Positions 18,817-26,567 of a DNA stretch of 41,442 bases are shown piece after piece (positions within the stretch are counted from its first letter, which is position 1; every line of letters starts with the position of its first letter). The position numbers and the translations under genes are program-made. The notes below the pieces were generated by a model. It was not told the DNA's origin. It ran no database searches and saw nothing but the letters and a program-made list of their open reading frames with translations. The DNA is from an uncultured Alistipes sp. (GTDB taxonomy: Bacteria; Bacteroidota; Bacteroidia; Bacteroidales; Rikenellaceae): the NCBI GenBank assembly GCA_944326855.1, contig CALVFO010000036.1:1-41442 (forward strand), given 5' to 3'.

Positions 18817-18849
18817 AAAAAAGAAAGAGCTCTCGAGAGCCCTTTCTTT
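18817..18849 (-). terminator. Terminator of the class III aminotransferase gene
   Basis: A near-perfect stem of about 13 bp (one G-U) is formed by AAAGAAAGGGCTC and GAGCTCTTTCTTT on the minus strand around a 4-nt TCGA centre, and is followed by TTTT. It lies about 40 nt past the stop codon. Confidence 0.85.
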
Positions 18850-18888
18850 AAACGGTATGTTGAGAGGTGCAATCGCATCTCACTCAGT

Positions 18889-20097
18889 TTAGGAACGGTT
18901 GTTCTTTACGGCCCAGTCGATGGCTTCGAGCAACATGCGGGCCGAAAGTTCGATCTCTTCCGGGGTGATGGTCAGGGGCGGAGCTACGCGCAGGGCGGTG
19001 TCGTGGAACAGGAACCATTCGGTAAGCAGACCCGTCTGGACTGCCCGATTGACGGCCCGGGCACACAGGGCAGCATCTTCGAACTCGACGCCCAGCAACA
19101 ATCCGGCCCGACGGATTTGTCGTACCGCCGGATGGACGCTCAACAGCCGTTCGTAGAGGGCCCCCTTGGCTTCGGCCTGTTCCATGAGCCCTTCCCGCAG
19201 GGTATACTCCAGCGCGGCCAGTCCGGCGGCACAGCAGACCGGATGACCTCCGAATGTGGTGATGTGTCCCAGTACGGGGTTGGTCTTCAGGCATTCCATG
19301 ATGGAGCGCGGAGCAATGAACGCCCCCAGCGGCATGCCGCCTCCGAAGGCTTTGGCCGTGCAGAGAACGTCCGGGAAGACGTTTTGTTGCTGGAAATAAT
19401 ACAGCGTACCGGTGCGTCCCAACCCGGTTTGTATTTCATCGAAGATTAACAGGGTCCCGGTTTGGGTACACTTCTCCCGCAACGCCTGTAAGAATCCCGG
19501 GGCGGGCAGCATGATCCCTCCTTCGCCCTGGATCGGTTCGATGATGACGCAGGCCGTCCGGGTCGAAATCCGGGACAGATCGTCGAAATGGTTGAATCGC
19601 AGTTGCTGCACATCGGGCAATAACGGCCGGTAGGAGTTGCGGTACTCTTCTCCGCCCATCACGCTCAGCGAACCGTGGGTGCTGCCGTGGTAGGCATTGT
19701 GGAAAGAGATCATCTCCGTGCGGCCCGTATATCGTTTGGCCAGTTTGAGCGCCCCTTCGACCGCTTCGCTGCCCGAATTGACGAAGTACACCGAATCGAG
19801 TCCTCCGGGCAGCAGTTCGGCCATACGTTCGGCGTAGCGTACCTGAGGGGACTGGATCACCTCCCCGTAGACCATCAGATGCAGGTGCGAGCGGGCCTGG
19901 TTGCAGATCGCCTCGATCACGTCGGGGTTACCGTGCCCTACCGCACTGACCGACACCCCCGAAATAAGGTCGATCCATTTCTGTCCGTTGGGTCCGTAAA
20001 GCCATACGCCTTCGGCCCGTTCGACTTCCAGCATGATCGGGTAGTCGGAGGTCTGTCCGACGTGTTCCAGAAAGAGTTGTCTGAGATTCGGTTTCAT
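18889..20097 (-). CDS. Class III PLP-dependent aminotransferase
   Basis: A 402-residue enzyme of the acetylornithine/ornithine/4-aminobutyrate aminotransferase group. It contains NSGSEAVEGALKLAK (107-121), the PLP-binding Asp in LLIFDEIQTGLGRTG (Asp 220) and the Schiff-base Lys 249 in CTAKAFGGGMPLGAF. The exact substrate cannot be set from sequence. No arginine, lysine or polyamine genes lie beside it. The frame continues 82 codons upstream but through the dtd spacer, so MKPNLRQLFLEHVG at 20097 is taken as the start. The dtd gene lies 187 nt upstream on the same strand. A terminator follows. Confidence 0.9.
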   Translation of the reverse strand: MKPNLRQLFLEHVGQTSDYPIMLEVERAEGVWLYGPNGQKWIDLISGVSVSAVGHGNPDVIEAICNQARSHLHLMVYGEVIQSPQVRYAERMAELLPGGLDSVYFVNSGSEAVEGALKLAKRYTGRTEMISFHNAYHGSTHGSLSVMGGEEYRNSYRPLLPDVQQLRFNHFDDLSRISTRTACVIIEPIQGEGGIMLPAPGFLQALREKCTQTGTLLIFDEIQTGLGRTGTLYYFQQQNVFPDVLCTAKAFGGGMPLGAFIAPRSIMECLKTNPVLGHITTFGGHPVCCAAGLAALEYTLREGLMEQAEAKGALYERLLSVHPAVRQIRRAGLLLGVEFEDAALCARAVNRAVQTGLLTEWFLFHDTALRVAPPLTITPEEIELSARMLLEAIDWAVKNNRS

Positions 20098-20284
20098 AGC
20101 GTTCAAATTGTCGTATGGGCGAGGCAAATCGCCTCGGTGGAAAACCAGGCCTGTGCCGAAATGCTTTGGGAATGCGCTCCCGGATGGGTCGGCAGTCGTC
20201 TGCGAGCCGATAACGTCTGGAACCGGGGAAAGCCTCTGGACCATCCCTCGTGTCCCGCGTGATCGATGAACGGTCGGGAAAGCC

Positions 20285-20737
20285 TTATTCCCGTTGTTTC
20301 GAATCGATCCAAATCGTGACCGGCCCGTCGTTGACCAGCGCAACCTGCATGTCGGCTCCGAAAACGCCCGTGGCGACTTTCCCCGTGGCGACTCGTTCGA
20401 CCGCCTGGATAAAGGCTTCGTAGAGCGGAATGGCCACTTCGGGACGGGCTGCCCGGATGTAACTGGGGCGATTCCCTTTGCGTGTCGAAGCGTGCAGGGT
20501 GAATTGGCTGACGATCAGAATGTCGGCTCCGGTCTCTTCGGCCGATCGGTTCATCACGCCGGCTTCGTCGTCAAAGATACGGAGTTTTATCAATTTGCCG
20601 CACAGCCAGTCGATGTCTTCAGCGGTATCGGTCGGTTCGATGCCCACCAGCACCAACAGACCGGGGCCGATGGCACTGTGTAGTTGTTCGGCGATGGTGA
20701 CCGAGGCTTCGGTGACCCGTTGAATCAGAATTCTCAT
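20285..20737 (-). CDS. dtd: D-aminoacyl-tRNA deacylase
   Basis: DTD removes D-amino acids mis-attached to tRNA, keeping D-residues out of proteins. The 150-residue length is standard. Diagnostic motifs are MRILIQRVTEASV at the N-terminus, SQFTLHA near 77-83 and the Gly-cis-Pro motif in NDGPVTIWID near 135-144, which gives chiral selectivity. It lies 161 nt downstream of thiH on the same strand. No promoter of the local type is obvious, so read-through from the thi operon is possible. Confidence 0.96.
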   Translation of the reverse strand: MRILIQRVTEASVTIAEQLHSAIGPGLLVLVGIEPTDTAEDIDWLCGKLIKLRIFDDEAGVMNRSAEETGADILIVSQFTLHASTRKGNRPSYIRAARPEVAIPLYEAFIQAVERVATGKVATGVFGADMQVALVNDGPVTIWIDSKQRE

Positions 20738-20898
20738 ACATCGTTTCAGGTTATGGCCGTCTTCCCTCTGTTCAGGTGTTGAGAGCAGCGGAACGTGCCG
20801 AACTATAAAAATGGCTCGAAAACGGAAGAGAGACCGGATTTTCGGCCGGAGGGCATACCGGACTCTGCCGGATACTCTCTTTCGTTGCAGGGAGTTTG

Positions 20899-22053
20899 TT
20901 ACAAATGGGAGGTTGCCGCATCGGAGCCGATCATCTCCTGTTGCATGAACAGCGACCAGTCTTTCCAGACCGGGTCAAATCCTTTGGCGCGGACTGCGGC
21001 TTCGACTTGAGCGGCCGAACGACCGTCGTTGATCTCCCACTGTTCCAGTTCATGACTGGGGGCGGTATATCCTCCCGGCGTGGTTTTCGATCCGGCACTG
21101 ATGACCGTTATCCCGAACGGCAGAATGCGGTCGCGGTAGGAGGCGCTTTCACGAGTCGAAAGCGACAGTTCCACATCTTCGCTCAGCAGCCGGTAGGCAC
21201 AGATCAACTGCGTCAGGTTGCGTTCGGTGGCGGGATGATCGGGATTGAATCCGTCTTCGCCCTCATAAGGACGCAGACGGGGAAAGGCGATGGAGTATTT
21301 GGTACGCCAATAGCGGTTTTCCAGATAGCGCAGGTGCAGGGCGGTGAAATAGGCCTCGGTGCGCCAGTCTTCCAGTCCGATCAGGTTGCCCAGCCCCACT
21401 TTGTGTACGCCGGCTTCGCACAGCCGGTCGGGCGTTTCCAACCGGTAGCGGTAGTCGGTTTTGCGGCCCCGGAGATGGTAACGGGGATAGCGCAGACGAT
21501 TGTAGGTTTCCTGATATACATATACGGCATGCAGACCGAAATCCTTGAGGTAGAGATATTGATCGGTATCCAGCGGTTGAACTTCCAGGGAAATCTGTTG
21601 GAAATATTGCTGCATGATCCGCATGGCTTCGGCCAGGTATTCGAGACTCGACGAATGGGGCGCTTCACCGGTGACCAGCAGAATGTGCTGAAACGGATAT
21701 TGTTTGATGGCTTGAGCTTCGGCGTGGATCTGTTCGGGGGTGAGAATCGTGCGGTGGATTTTGTTGGTGCAGTTGAACCCGCAGTAAACGCATTGATTCT
21801 GACAAATGTTGGAAAGGTATAACGGCAAATACAATTGAATTGCGTTACCGAAGCGGCGGCGGGTGATGGCATAACTTCGGGTCGCCATTTCGCTCAGATA
21901 ACCTTCGGCGGCCGGGGAGACCAATGCGGCGAAGTCATCCATGGTCAGCCGGTCGGTACTCAGGGCGCGTTCGACATCTGCGGGGGTTTTGGCGGCGATC
22001 ATTGCCCGCGTTTGTTCCCAGTCGTAGGGAAGAATCGTATCGTAGAAAGTCAT
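20899..22053 (-). CDS. thiH: 2-iminoacetate synthase (tyrosine lyase) ThiH
   Basis: ThiH is a radical SAM enzyme that cleaves tyrosine to dehydroglycine, the glycine-derived part of the thiamine thiazole. From MTFYDTILPYDWEQT the protein is 384 residues. The cluster motif is CQNQCVYCGFN with Cys 84, 88 and 91, followed by HILLVTGEAP and the long C-terminal region FPRLRPYEGEDGF typical of ThiH. It is the last thiamine gene in the operon. The 211-nt gap to thiG is unusual and contains two strong hairpins; in many Bacteroidota operons thiC sits here. Use of ThiH rather than ThiO fits an anaerobe. Confidence 0.95.
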   Translation of the reverse strand: MTFYDTILPYDWEQTRAMIAAKTPADVERALSTDRLTMDDFAALVSPAAEGYLSEMATRSYAITRRRFGNAIQLYLPLYLSNICQNQCVYCGFNCTNKIHRTILTPEQIHAEAQAIKQYPFQHILLVTGEAPHSSSLEYLAEAMRIMQQYFQQISLEVQPLDTDQYLYLKDFGLHAVYVYQETYNRLRYPRYHLRGRKTDYRYRLETPDRLCEAGVHKVGLGNLIGLEDWRTEAYFTALHLRYLENRYWRTKYSIAFPRLRPYEGEDGFNPDHPATERNLTQLICAYRLLSEDVELSLSTRESASYRDRILPFGITVISAGSKTTPGGYTAPSHELEQWEINDGRSAAQVEAAVRAKGFDPVWKDWSLFMQQEMIGSDAATSHL

Positions 22054-22140
22054 TTTGAGTTTGTTTTTGGGGTGACCGGTCGTGACCCGATGTCTCTCCG
22101 ACGGCCCTGACCGGGACATGCGAAATGTTCCGATTCGGAA

Positions 22141-22246
22141 GGGCCCAACGGACTCCTGATGCGAGGAGTCGGCCCGGGGCGTGGGGGCAACGAGTCGCGG
22201 GACCGGCGGTCGATCCGGCGTTTTCGGGTTAGGGTCGAAAACGCCG
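22141..22246 (-). other. Two strong hairpins in the thiG-thiH gap
   Basis: Hairpin 1 (22216-22246) has an 11-bp stem, CGGCGTTTTCG with CGAAAACGCCG, and a 9-nt loop. Hairpin 2 (22151-22170) has a 7-bp stem, GACTCCT with AGGAGTC, with outer arms GGGCC (22141-22145) and GGCCC (22171-22175) adding 5 bp across a one-sided bulge. Neither has a U-run, so RNA processing or stability elements are more likely than terminators. Confidence 0.6.
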
Positions 22247-22264
22247 AATTCGACTCGGATTGAG

Positions 22265-23047
22265 TTAATGGTTCAGCAAGTCGTCCAGCAGGGGCAGAAT
22301 CGGGCTGGTCGCCGAGGCTTCGTGACCCACGGGAGCCAGTTTGGCTTCGTAAGCCATACGGCCGGCTTCAACGGCCAGACGGAATGCCTGACCCATGGCG
22401 ACCGGATCGCTGGCTACGGCAATGGCCGTGTTGACCAGCACGGCATCGGCCCCCATTTCCAGCGCAGCCGCTGCCTGCGAGGGGGTTCCGATCCCGGCAT
22501 CCACGACTACCGGTACATTGCTTTGTTCGATGATGATGCGCAAAAATTCTTTGGTTTCCAGGCCTTTGTTCGAGCCGATCGGAGCTCCCAACGGCATGAC
22601 ACAGGCAACCCCCACTTCTTCGAGCCGTTTGCACAGCACCGGATCGGCGTGGATGTAAGGCATGACGATAAAGCCGTCTTTGACCAGTTCTTCGGCGGCT
22701 TTGAGGACTTCGATCGGATCGGGCATCAGGTAGCGGGGGTCGGGATGGATTTCCAGCTTGAGCCAGTTGGTGCCCAGCGCTTCCCGGGCCAATTGGGCGG
22801 CGAAAACGGCTTCTTTGGCGTTACGTACGCCCGAAGTATTGGGCAGCAGGTTGATATGGGGAGCTTTCAGGTGGCTGAGAATGTCGTCTTGAGGGTTCTC
22901 CATTTCTACGCGTTTGAGGGCTACGGTGACCAGTTCGCAGCCGCTGGCTTCGATGGCGCGGCTCATCATTTCTGAAGAGGAAAATTTTCCGGTTCCGACG
23001 AACAAACGCGAGTTGAAGGTCTTGCCGGCAATTACTAAAGGTTTCAT
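22265..23047 (-). CDS. thiG: Thiazole synthase ThiG
   Basis: ThiG forms the thiazole phosphate from deoxyxylulose 5-phosphate, dehydroglycine and the thiocarboxylate of ThiS. The 260-residue TIM barrel starts [21 protein letters not shown]. Lys 97 in WLKLEIHPD aligns with the Schiff-base lysine of the family. [30 protein letters not shown] is the phosphate-binding end of the barrel. The start at 23047 is the standard N-terminus; the open frame upstream lacks similarity. It lies 170 nt after the TenI-ThiE fusion and 211 nt before thiH. Confidence 0.97.
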   Translation of the reverse strand: MKPLVIAGKTFNSRLFVGTGKFSSSEMMSRAIEASGCELVTVALKRVEMENPQDDILSHLKAPHINLLPNTSGVRNAKEAVFAAQLAREALGTNWLKLEIHPDPRYLMPDPIEVLKAAEELVKDGFIVMPYIHADPVLCKRLEEVGVACVMPLGAPIGSNKGLETKEFLRIIIEQSNVPVVVDAGIGTPSQAAAALEMGADAVLVNTAIAVASDPVAMGQAFRLAVEAGRMAYEAKLAPVGHEASATSPILPLLDDLLNH

Positions 23048-23217
23048 AGATCGTTTGTTTGTTATTTTGTGCATTTTTACAAGAGTCTGGTTTCGGGAGG
23101 TTGGCATGTTCGGAGACCTGCTCGGAGAGTGTTGTCGCCGTATCATTCCCCGGTGGGAAATCCCGGGAGCGAAAATCCCGATGTTTCAATGGCGATTCGT
23201 TCGATCCGTTGGATCGG

Positions 23218-24723
23218 TCAGGGCGTTCGTGGTGTTCCGATAGCTTCTTCCCAACTGAGGCGTCCGCGGGCGATGCCCTCGACGAAAAGACGGGTCGTGG
23301 AGGCGGGATCCTGACTGCGGGCAATGGCCCCGCTGATGGCCACTCCGTTGACGCCGGTACTCATGATCGCCGGCAGATCGGCAGGTTCGATTCCGCCGAT
23401 GGCCACCACCGGCCAGTCGAGCTGTCGTTCTCTCAAGGCCGACAAAATTCGACGATATCCCGTTTCACCCAACAGCGGGGCGAGGTTCTTTTTGGTGGTC
23501 GTGTAACGGAACGGCCCCAGGCCGATGTAATCGGTATAGGCGGGTTGCAAAGCCTCGATGTCTTCCAGGGTGTTGGCCGTGGAGCCGATGATGGCTCCTT
23601 CACCCAGCAGTCGTCGGGCCTCGGCGGGTGGCATGTCGTTTTTGCCCAGATGGACACCCTGGGCCTGGGCTTCTGCCACCCACTCGGGATGGTCGTCGAG
23701 CAACAGAATCGCTCCGTAAGGGAGGCACAAAGCGGCCAGCTCCCGTCCCCGGGCCATGATTTCGGCCTTCGAGGCCTCTTTCATGCGAAGTTGTATCCAG
23801 CGCCCTCCTCCGGCCAGATAAGCCGCAGCGATTGTCGGATCGCCGTCCGAAATCAGCTGCAAGGTGCCTCCGGCTGCTTTCCAGCGGCGGTCGAGTCGTC
23901 CGAAACGAGACAGCGTTTCGATCGGATCGAGTACGGTTTCGATCGGAATGCCTTCGTTGTCCGTACTTGCTGTCGCCGGGTTTGTGTCCGAATGCGGAGA
24001 AACGGATCCCGTAGCCTCGGCGGTCGGGTTCGTGTCCGGGGACGAGGGATGGACCGGAATTTCGGCCCAAAGTGCCCCCAGAACCGCTGCACCGCCGAAA
24101 CCGGCCATCCGTACCCGGGCGATGTTCTCCGGAGATATGCCTCCCAGCGCCACGATACGTTCCGGATCGGGAGCGGTTCGGTTCGAAACGGAGTGTTTGG
24201 CGGCCGACGTTTCGTGCCGAGGTTCTCGACGAGCCTCCAGCAGGATACGGGAGGCTTCGGCGATGTCGATGCCGCTGCGGTATCCGACCTTGGAGATGGA
24301 GTCGAATACGGGGCTGAGCCATACGTAATCGGCTGCGGGGGCCCATCGTCGGACCTCTTCCCAACTGTGGGCCGAACAACTCAGCCGCAGAGGGCGTTCC
24401 TGCCCGTCGGAGGTTTTCTCCGAGGTCTGCTGCCGGGCGGCGAAGCGTTCGAGCAAAGCTTCTCCTTTCAGGTGGATGCCACCGAATCCGTACTGTCGGG
24501 CCAACGATTCTTCTCCGTGCAACGTCATGCGCGAAAAATCGGCTCCGGCCTGGCGTAATTCTTCCAGCAAGGCAGTCAGTCGGGCCGGGTCGGCTCCCGG
24601 TTTGCGCAGGTGGATAATGCCTGCACCGGCTCGTTGTAAGGCGCAAATGACCGCTGCCTCTCCGCCCACGAAATGGGGAAGCGTGATGAGTATCGGGGTG
24701 TTGAATCCACGGTGTGCGATCAT
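23218..24723 (-). CDS. thiE: Fusion of a TenI-like domain and thiamine phosphate synthase ThiE
   Basis: This 501-residue protein joins two TIM barrels of the same superfamily. The C-terminal half (about 285-495) is a complete ThiE, which couples the pyrimidine pyrophosphate and thiazole phosphate: QLRMKEAS (311-318), LLLDDHPEWVAEAQAQGVHLGKNDMP, IIGSTANTLEDI, DYIGLGPFRYTTTKK and VVAIGGI. The N-terminal half (about 8-225) resembles the separate short ThiE/TenI paralog of Bacteroidota: IIHLRKPGADP, GFGGIHL, LSCSAHSWEEV, DYVWLSPVFDSISKVGYRSG and IVALGGIS, without the Asp/Lys set of a true synthase. TenI acts as a thiazole aromatase in B. subtilis. The linker (about 222-280) is rich in Ser, Thr, Pro and Asp. 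It starts 3 nt after thiS. Confidence 0.9.
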   Translation of the reverse strand: MIAHRGFNTPILITLPHFVGGEAAVICALQRAGAGIIHLRKPGADPARLTALLEELRQAGADFSRMTLHGEESLARQYGFGGIHLKGEALLERFAARQQTSEKTSDGQERPLRLSCSAHSWEEVRRWAPAADYVWLSPVFDSISKVGYRSGIDIAEASRILLEARREPRHETSAAKHSVSNRTAPDPERIVALGGISPENIARVRMAGFGGAAVLGALWAEIPVHPSSPDTNPTAEATGSVSPHSDTNPATASTDNEGIPIETVLDPIETLSRFGRLDRRWKAAGGTLQLISDGDPTIAAAYLAGGGRWIQLRMKEASKAEIMARGRELAALCLPYGAILLLDDHPEWVAEAQAQGVHLGKNDMPPAEARRLLGEGAIIGSTANTLEDIEALQPAYTDYIGLGPFRYTTTKKNLAPLLGETGYRRILSALRERQLDWPVVAIGGIEPADLPAIMSTGVNGVAISGAIARSQDPASTTRLFVEGIARGRLSWEEAIGTPRTP

Positions 24724-24726
24724 GAC

Positions 24727-24924
24727 TTATCCTCCCTGGGTGGCACGAATCAAGGTAATGATGTCCCCTGGCTGCAAGGGGGTATTTTCCCACTGGTCGC
24801 GGGGAATTACCCGTGCTCCGAGGGCTACGGCGATACCGAGCGTATTGATTCCCTGTGAGGCAATCAGTTCGGCGAGGTTCCGGGCTGAGGTGGAGGTCGG
24901 GCGGCCGTTGATGATAACTTCCAT
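24727..24924 (-). CDS. thiS: Sulfur carrier protein ThiS
   Basis: A 65-residue ubiquitin-like carrier that is adenylated and thiocarboxylated at its C-terminal Gly-Gly and gives sulfur to ThiG. It begins MEVIINGRPTSTSARNLAEL, contains IAVALGARVIPRDQWENTPL and PGDIITLIRATQGG, and ends in GG as required. It is the first gene after the TPP riboswitch and lies 3 nt before the TenI-ThiE fusion. No ThiF-type adenylating enzyme is in the window, so activation must be done by a protein encoded elsewhere. Confidence 0.95.
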   Translation of the reverse strand: MEVIINGRPTSTSARNLAELIASQGINTLGIAVALGARVIPRDQWENTPLQPGDIITLIRATQGG

Positions 24925-24981
24925 ATTGACAGGTTTTGCAGGAAGTACCGACCGATAGCGAATGGTATGTGTTTGGAAAAT

Positions 24982-25188
24982 CTCCCTCCGACGGCACTAT
25001 CCGTATCAGGTCTTGGGGTATGATCTCAGCCGGATGGCGAAACCCAAACGTCTCGTGAGGCGGGCCACTGTGTTGTCCCGGTTTCTCGGTGGATCCTGTT
25101 TCCCGGTCGCCCTGGGCGGGTGTGATCCCGGATGTCGGATGCAGCGGAGTTTGTTCGAGTGTCAGGGTCGGAATCCGGCACCCCCGTC
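24982..25188 (-). ncRNA. TPP riboswitch (thi box) with an expanded P3 arm
   Basis: On the minus strand the aptamer core reads GGGGGTGCC (25185 to 25177), CTGAGA (25029 to 25024), CCTGAT near 25010-25005, then GGATAGTGCC and GGAGGGA up to about 24982. All are conserved TPP-binding blocks in the right order. P3 is closed by CCGGAT (25178-25173) with ATCCGG (25035-25030) and extended by an ACCC/GGGT pairing. The arm holds about 137 nt (25036-25172), against roughly a dozen between the same blocks in E. coli thiM. It lies 57 nt before thiS and should lower thi expression when TPP binds. Confidence 0.92.
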
Positions 25189-25205
25189 TTCCTTCGTAAC
25201 GGCTA

Positions 25206-25213
25206 CAAAGTAA
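25206..25213 (-). promoter_or_regulatory. Possible -7 box of the thi operon
   Basis: TTACTTTG on the minus strand differs from TAnnTTTG at one base and lies 18 nt upstream of the riboswitch, the right place for the operon promoter. No -33 TTTG is seen. Confidence 0.4.
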
Positions 25214-25459
25214 CAAAAAAATATCGAGAAAATCGCTGGGGAAACGATCTTTCCGATGCAGGGATTTCCATCCGGGGTTTTGGGGTGGTGTTCGGTTTCG
25301 AAAAGAGAGCTCTTCGGGGAAGGGTGCGGGCTTCGGAGGTCGGGAAGGTTCGTGAATCCGGCTTCATGCGCCGGATGGATCGCTTTTCCGGGAAAAATGC
25401 CTATTTTTGTCCTTACGTCATTTACCCCGCGAGGGGGATGCGGCGATGAACGTTCTTTT
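25214..25459. other. Divergent intergenic region between the thi operon and apbE
   Basis: With the riboswitch, this makes a 535-nt gap without a protein gene. It holds a 7-bp hairpin, ATCCGGC (25356-25362) with GCCGGAT (25370-25376), just upstream of the apbE promoter box at 25402-25409. No further feature is recognised. Confidence 0.5.
25402..25409 (+). promoter_or_regulatory. -7 box of the apbE-lipid kinase operon
   Basis: TATTTTTG matches TAnnTTTG exactly. Transcription should begin near 25416, about 44 nt before the chosen ATG at 25460, and so excludes the longer open frame that starts at 25256. Confidence 0.6.
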
Positions 25460-26542
25460 ATGAAATACAGAATGATGACATACCATTTACCTCGGAAACG
25501 CCTTCTGTGCCGTGGCGGGATGACCCGTTGGTTGAAAACTTTGGGACTGATCGGAGGGGTGGCGGCCGGATTGACGGCCTGCCATCCGAAATCTGATCGG
25601 ATACAAACCGTAATCGACGGTTTTGCGCAGGGGGGAACCTATCATATCGTGATTGTGGCTGACAGTTCGTATGATCACCTGAAGCCGACCGTCGATACCC
25701 TGCTTGCCGCAATCGAACGTTCGGTGTCGCTGTATGATCCGAATTCGCGGTTGAGCCGGCTGAATCGGGGTGAAACCGATACCTTGGACGATTTTTTGAA
25801 AACCTGCATTCGGGCGGCCGAGCAGGTCAGTCGGGAGAGCGAAGGCCGGTTCGATATTACCGTCAAGCCGTTGATTGCAGCCTATGGTTTTGCGGAAACC
25901 GGACCTACCCGGCATCCCAACATCGATTCGCTGATGCAGCAGGTAGGCTATGAAAAAATTTCGATCGAAGGGGATCGTTTGCACAAAACCCATCCGGGAG
26001 TACAGCTCGATTTGAATTCCATCGCTCAGGGAGCGACGGCCGACCGGTTGGGTCGCCTGCTCGACAGCCTCGGTCTGACCGATTACCTGATCGAGATCGG
26101 GGGCGGTGAGATCGTGTGCAAGGGGAACAATTTCCACGGGATGCCCTGGAGAGTGGGCATCGATCGTCCGGTAGAGGGGAATGTGATTCCGGGAGCCGAC
26201 CTGCAGGAACGCATTGCCGTGAGCGATGTGGGACTGGCTACCTCGGGCAATTACCGGAAATTCTATACCGATTCGTCGGGTCGCAAGATCGTGCATACGG
26301 TGGATGCGCTTACGGGACAACCGGTTGTCAGCAACCTGCTGTCGGCAACGGTGATTGCTCCTACGTCGACGCAGGCCGATGCGTACGGTACGTTGTGTAT
26401 GATTCTGGGTTTGGAGAAAAGTAAACAGATGCTCGAACGTCATCCCGAGATGCAGGCGTATCTGGTGTGGTCGGACGAAGCGGGGAATCTGCGGGTTTAT
26501 ATGACGCCCGGTATGGAAAAACGAATTTTACCTCGACCCTGA
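25460..26542 (+). CDS. apbE: FAD:protein FMN transferase (ApbE) lipoprotein
   Basis: ApbE attaches FMN through a phosphoester to Thr/Ser of target flavoproteins such as NqrB/NqrC and RnfG/RnfD, outside the inner membrane. The mature part has SRLSRLNRGE, GRFDITVKPL, LDLNSIAQGATADRLGRLL, YLIEIGGGEIVCKG, DVGLATSGNYRKFY and HTVDALTGQP, all family landmarks. A signal peptide ends in the lipobox LTAC, so it is a lipoprotein. Two starts are reasonable: ATG at 25460 (360 residues) or ATG at 25520 (MTRWLKTLGLIGGVAAG), which gives a more typical signal peptide. No nqr or rnf genes lie nearby. A lipid kinase gene follows by 25 nt. Confidence 0.92.
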   Translation: MKYRMMTYHLPRKRLLCRGGMTRWLKTLGLIGGVAAGLTACHPKSDRIQTVIDGFAQGGTYHIVIVADSSYDHLKPTVDTLLAAIERSVSLYDPNSRLSRLNRGETDTLDDFLKTCIRAAEQVSRESEGRFDITVKPLIAAYGFAETGPTRHPNIDSLMQQVGYEKISIEGDRLHKTHPGVQLDLNSIAQGATADRLGRLLDSLGLTDYLIEIGGGEIVCKGNNFHGMPWRVGIDRPVEGNVIPGADLQERIAVSDVGLATSGNYRKFYTDSSGRKIVHTVDALTGQPVVSNLLSATVIAPTSTQADAYGTLCMILGLEKSKQMLERHPEMQAYLVWSDEAGNLRVYMTPGMEKRILPRP

Positions 26543-26567
26543 TTTATGTTTTAACCTGTTTTCTGCC

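Noticed and set aside
20899-25188. Possible second riboswitch in the thiG-thiH gap
   Set aside because: Neither the GGGGTGCC/CTGAGA nor the CCTGAT blocks occur there; only simple hairpins are seen.
25356-25376. Hairpin upstream of the apbE promoter, considered as a terminator or activator site
   Set aside because: Only 7 bp, with no T-run, and no adjacent gene reads into it; too weak to name a function.
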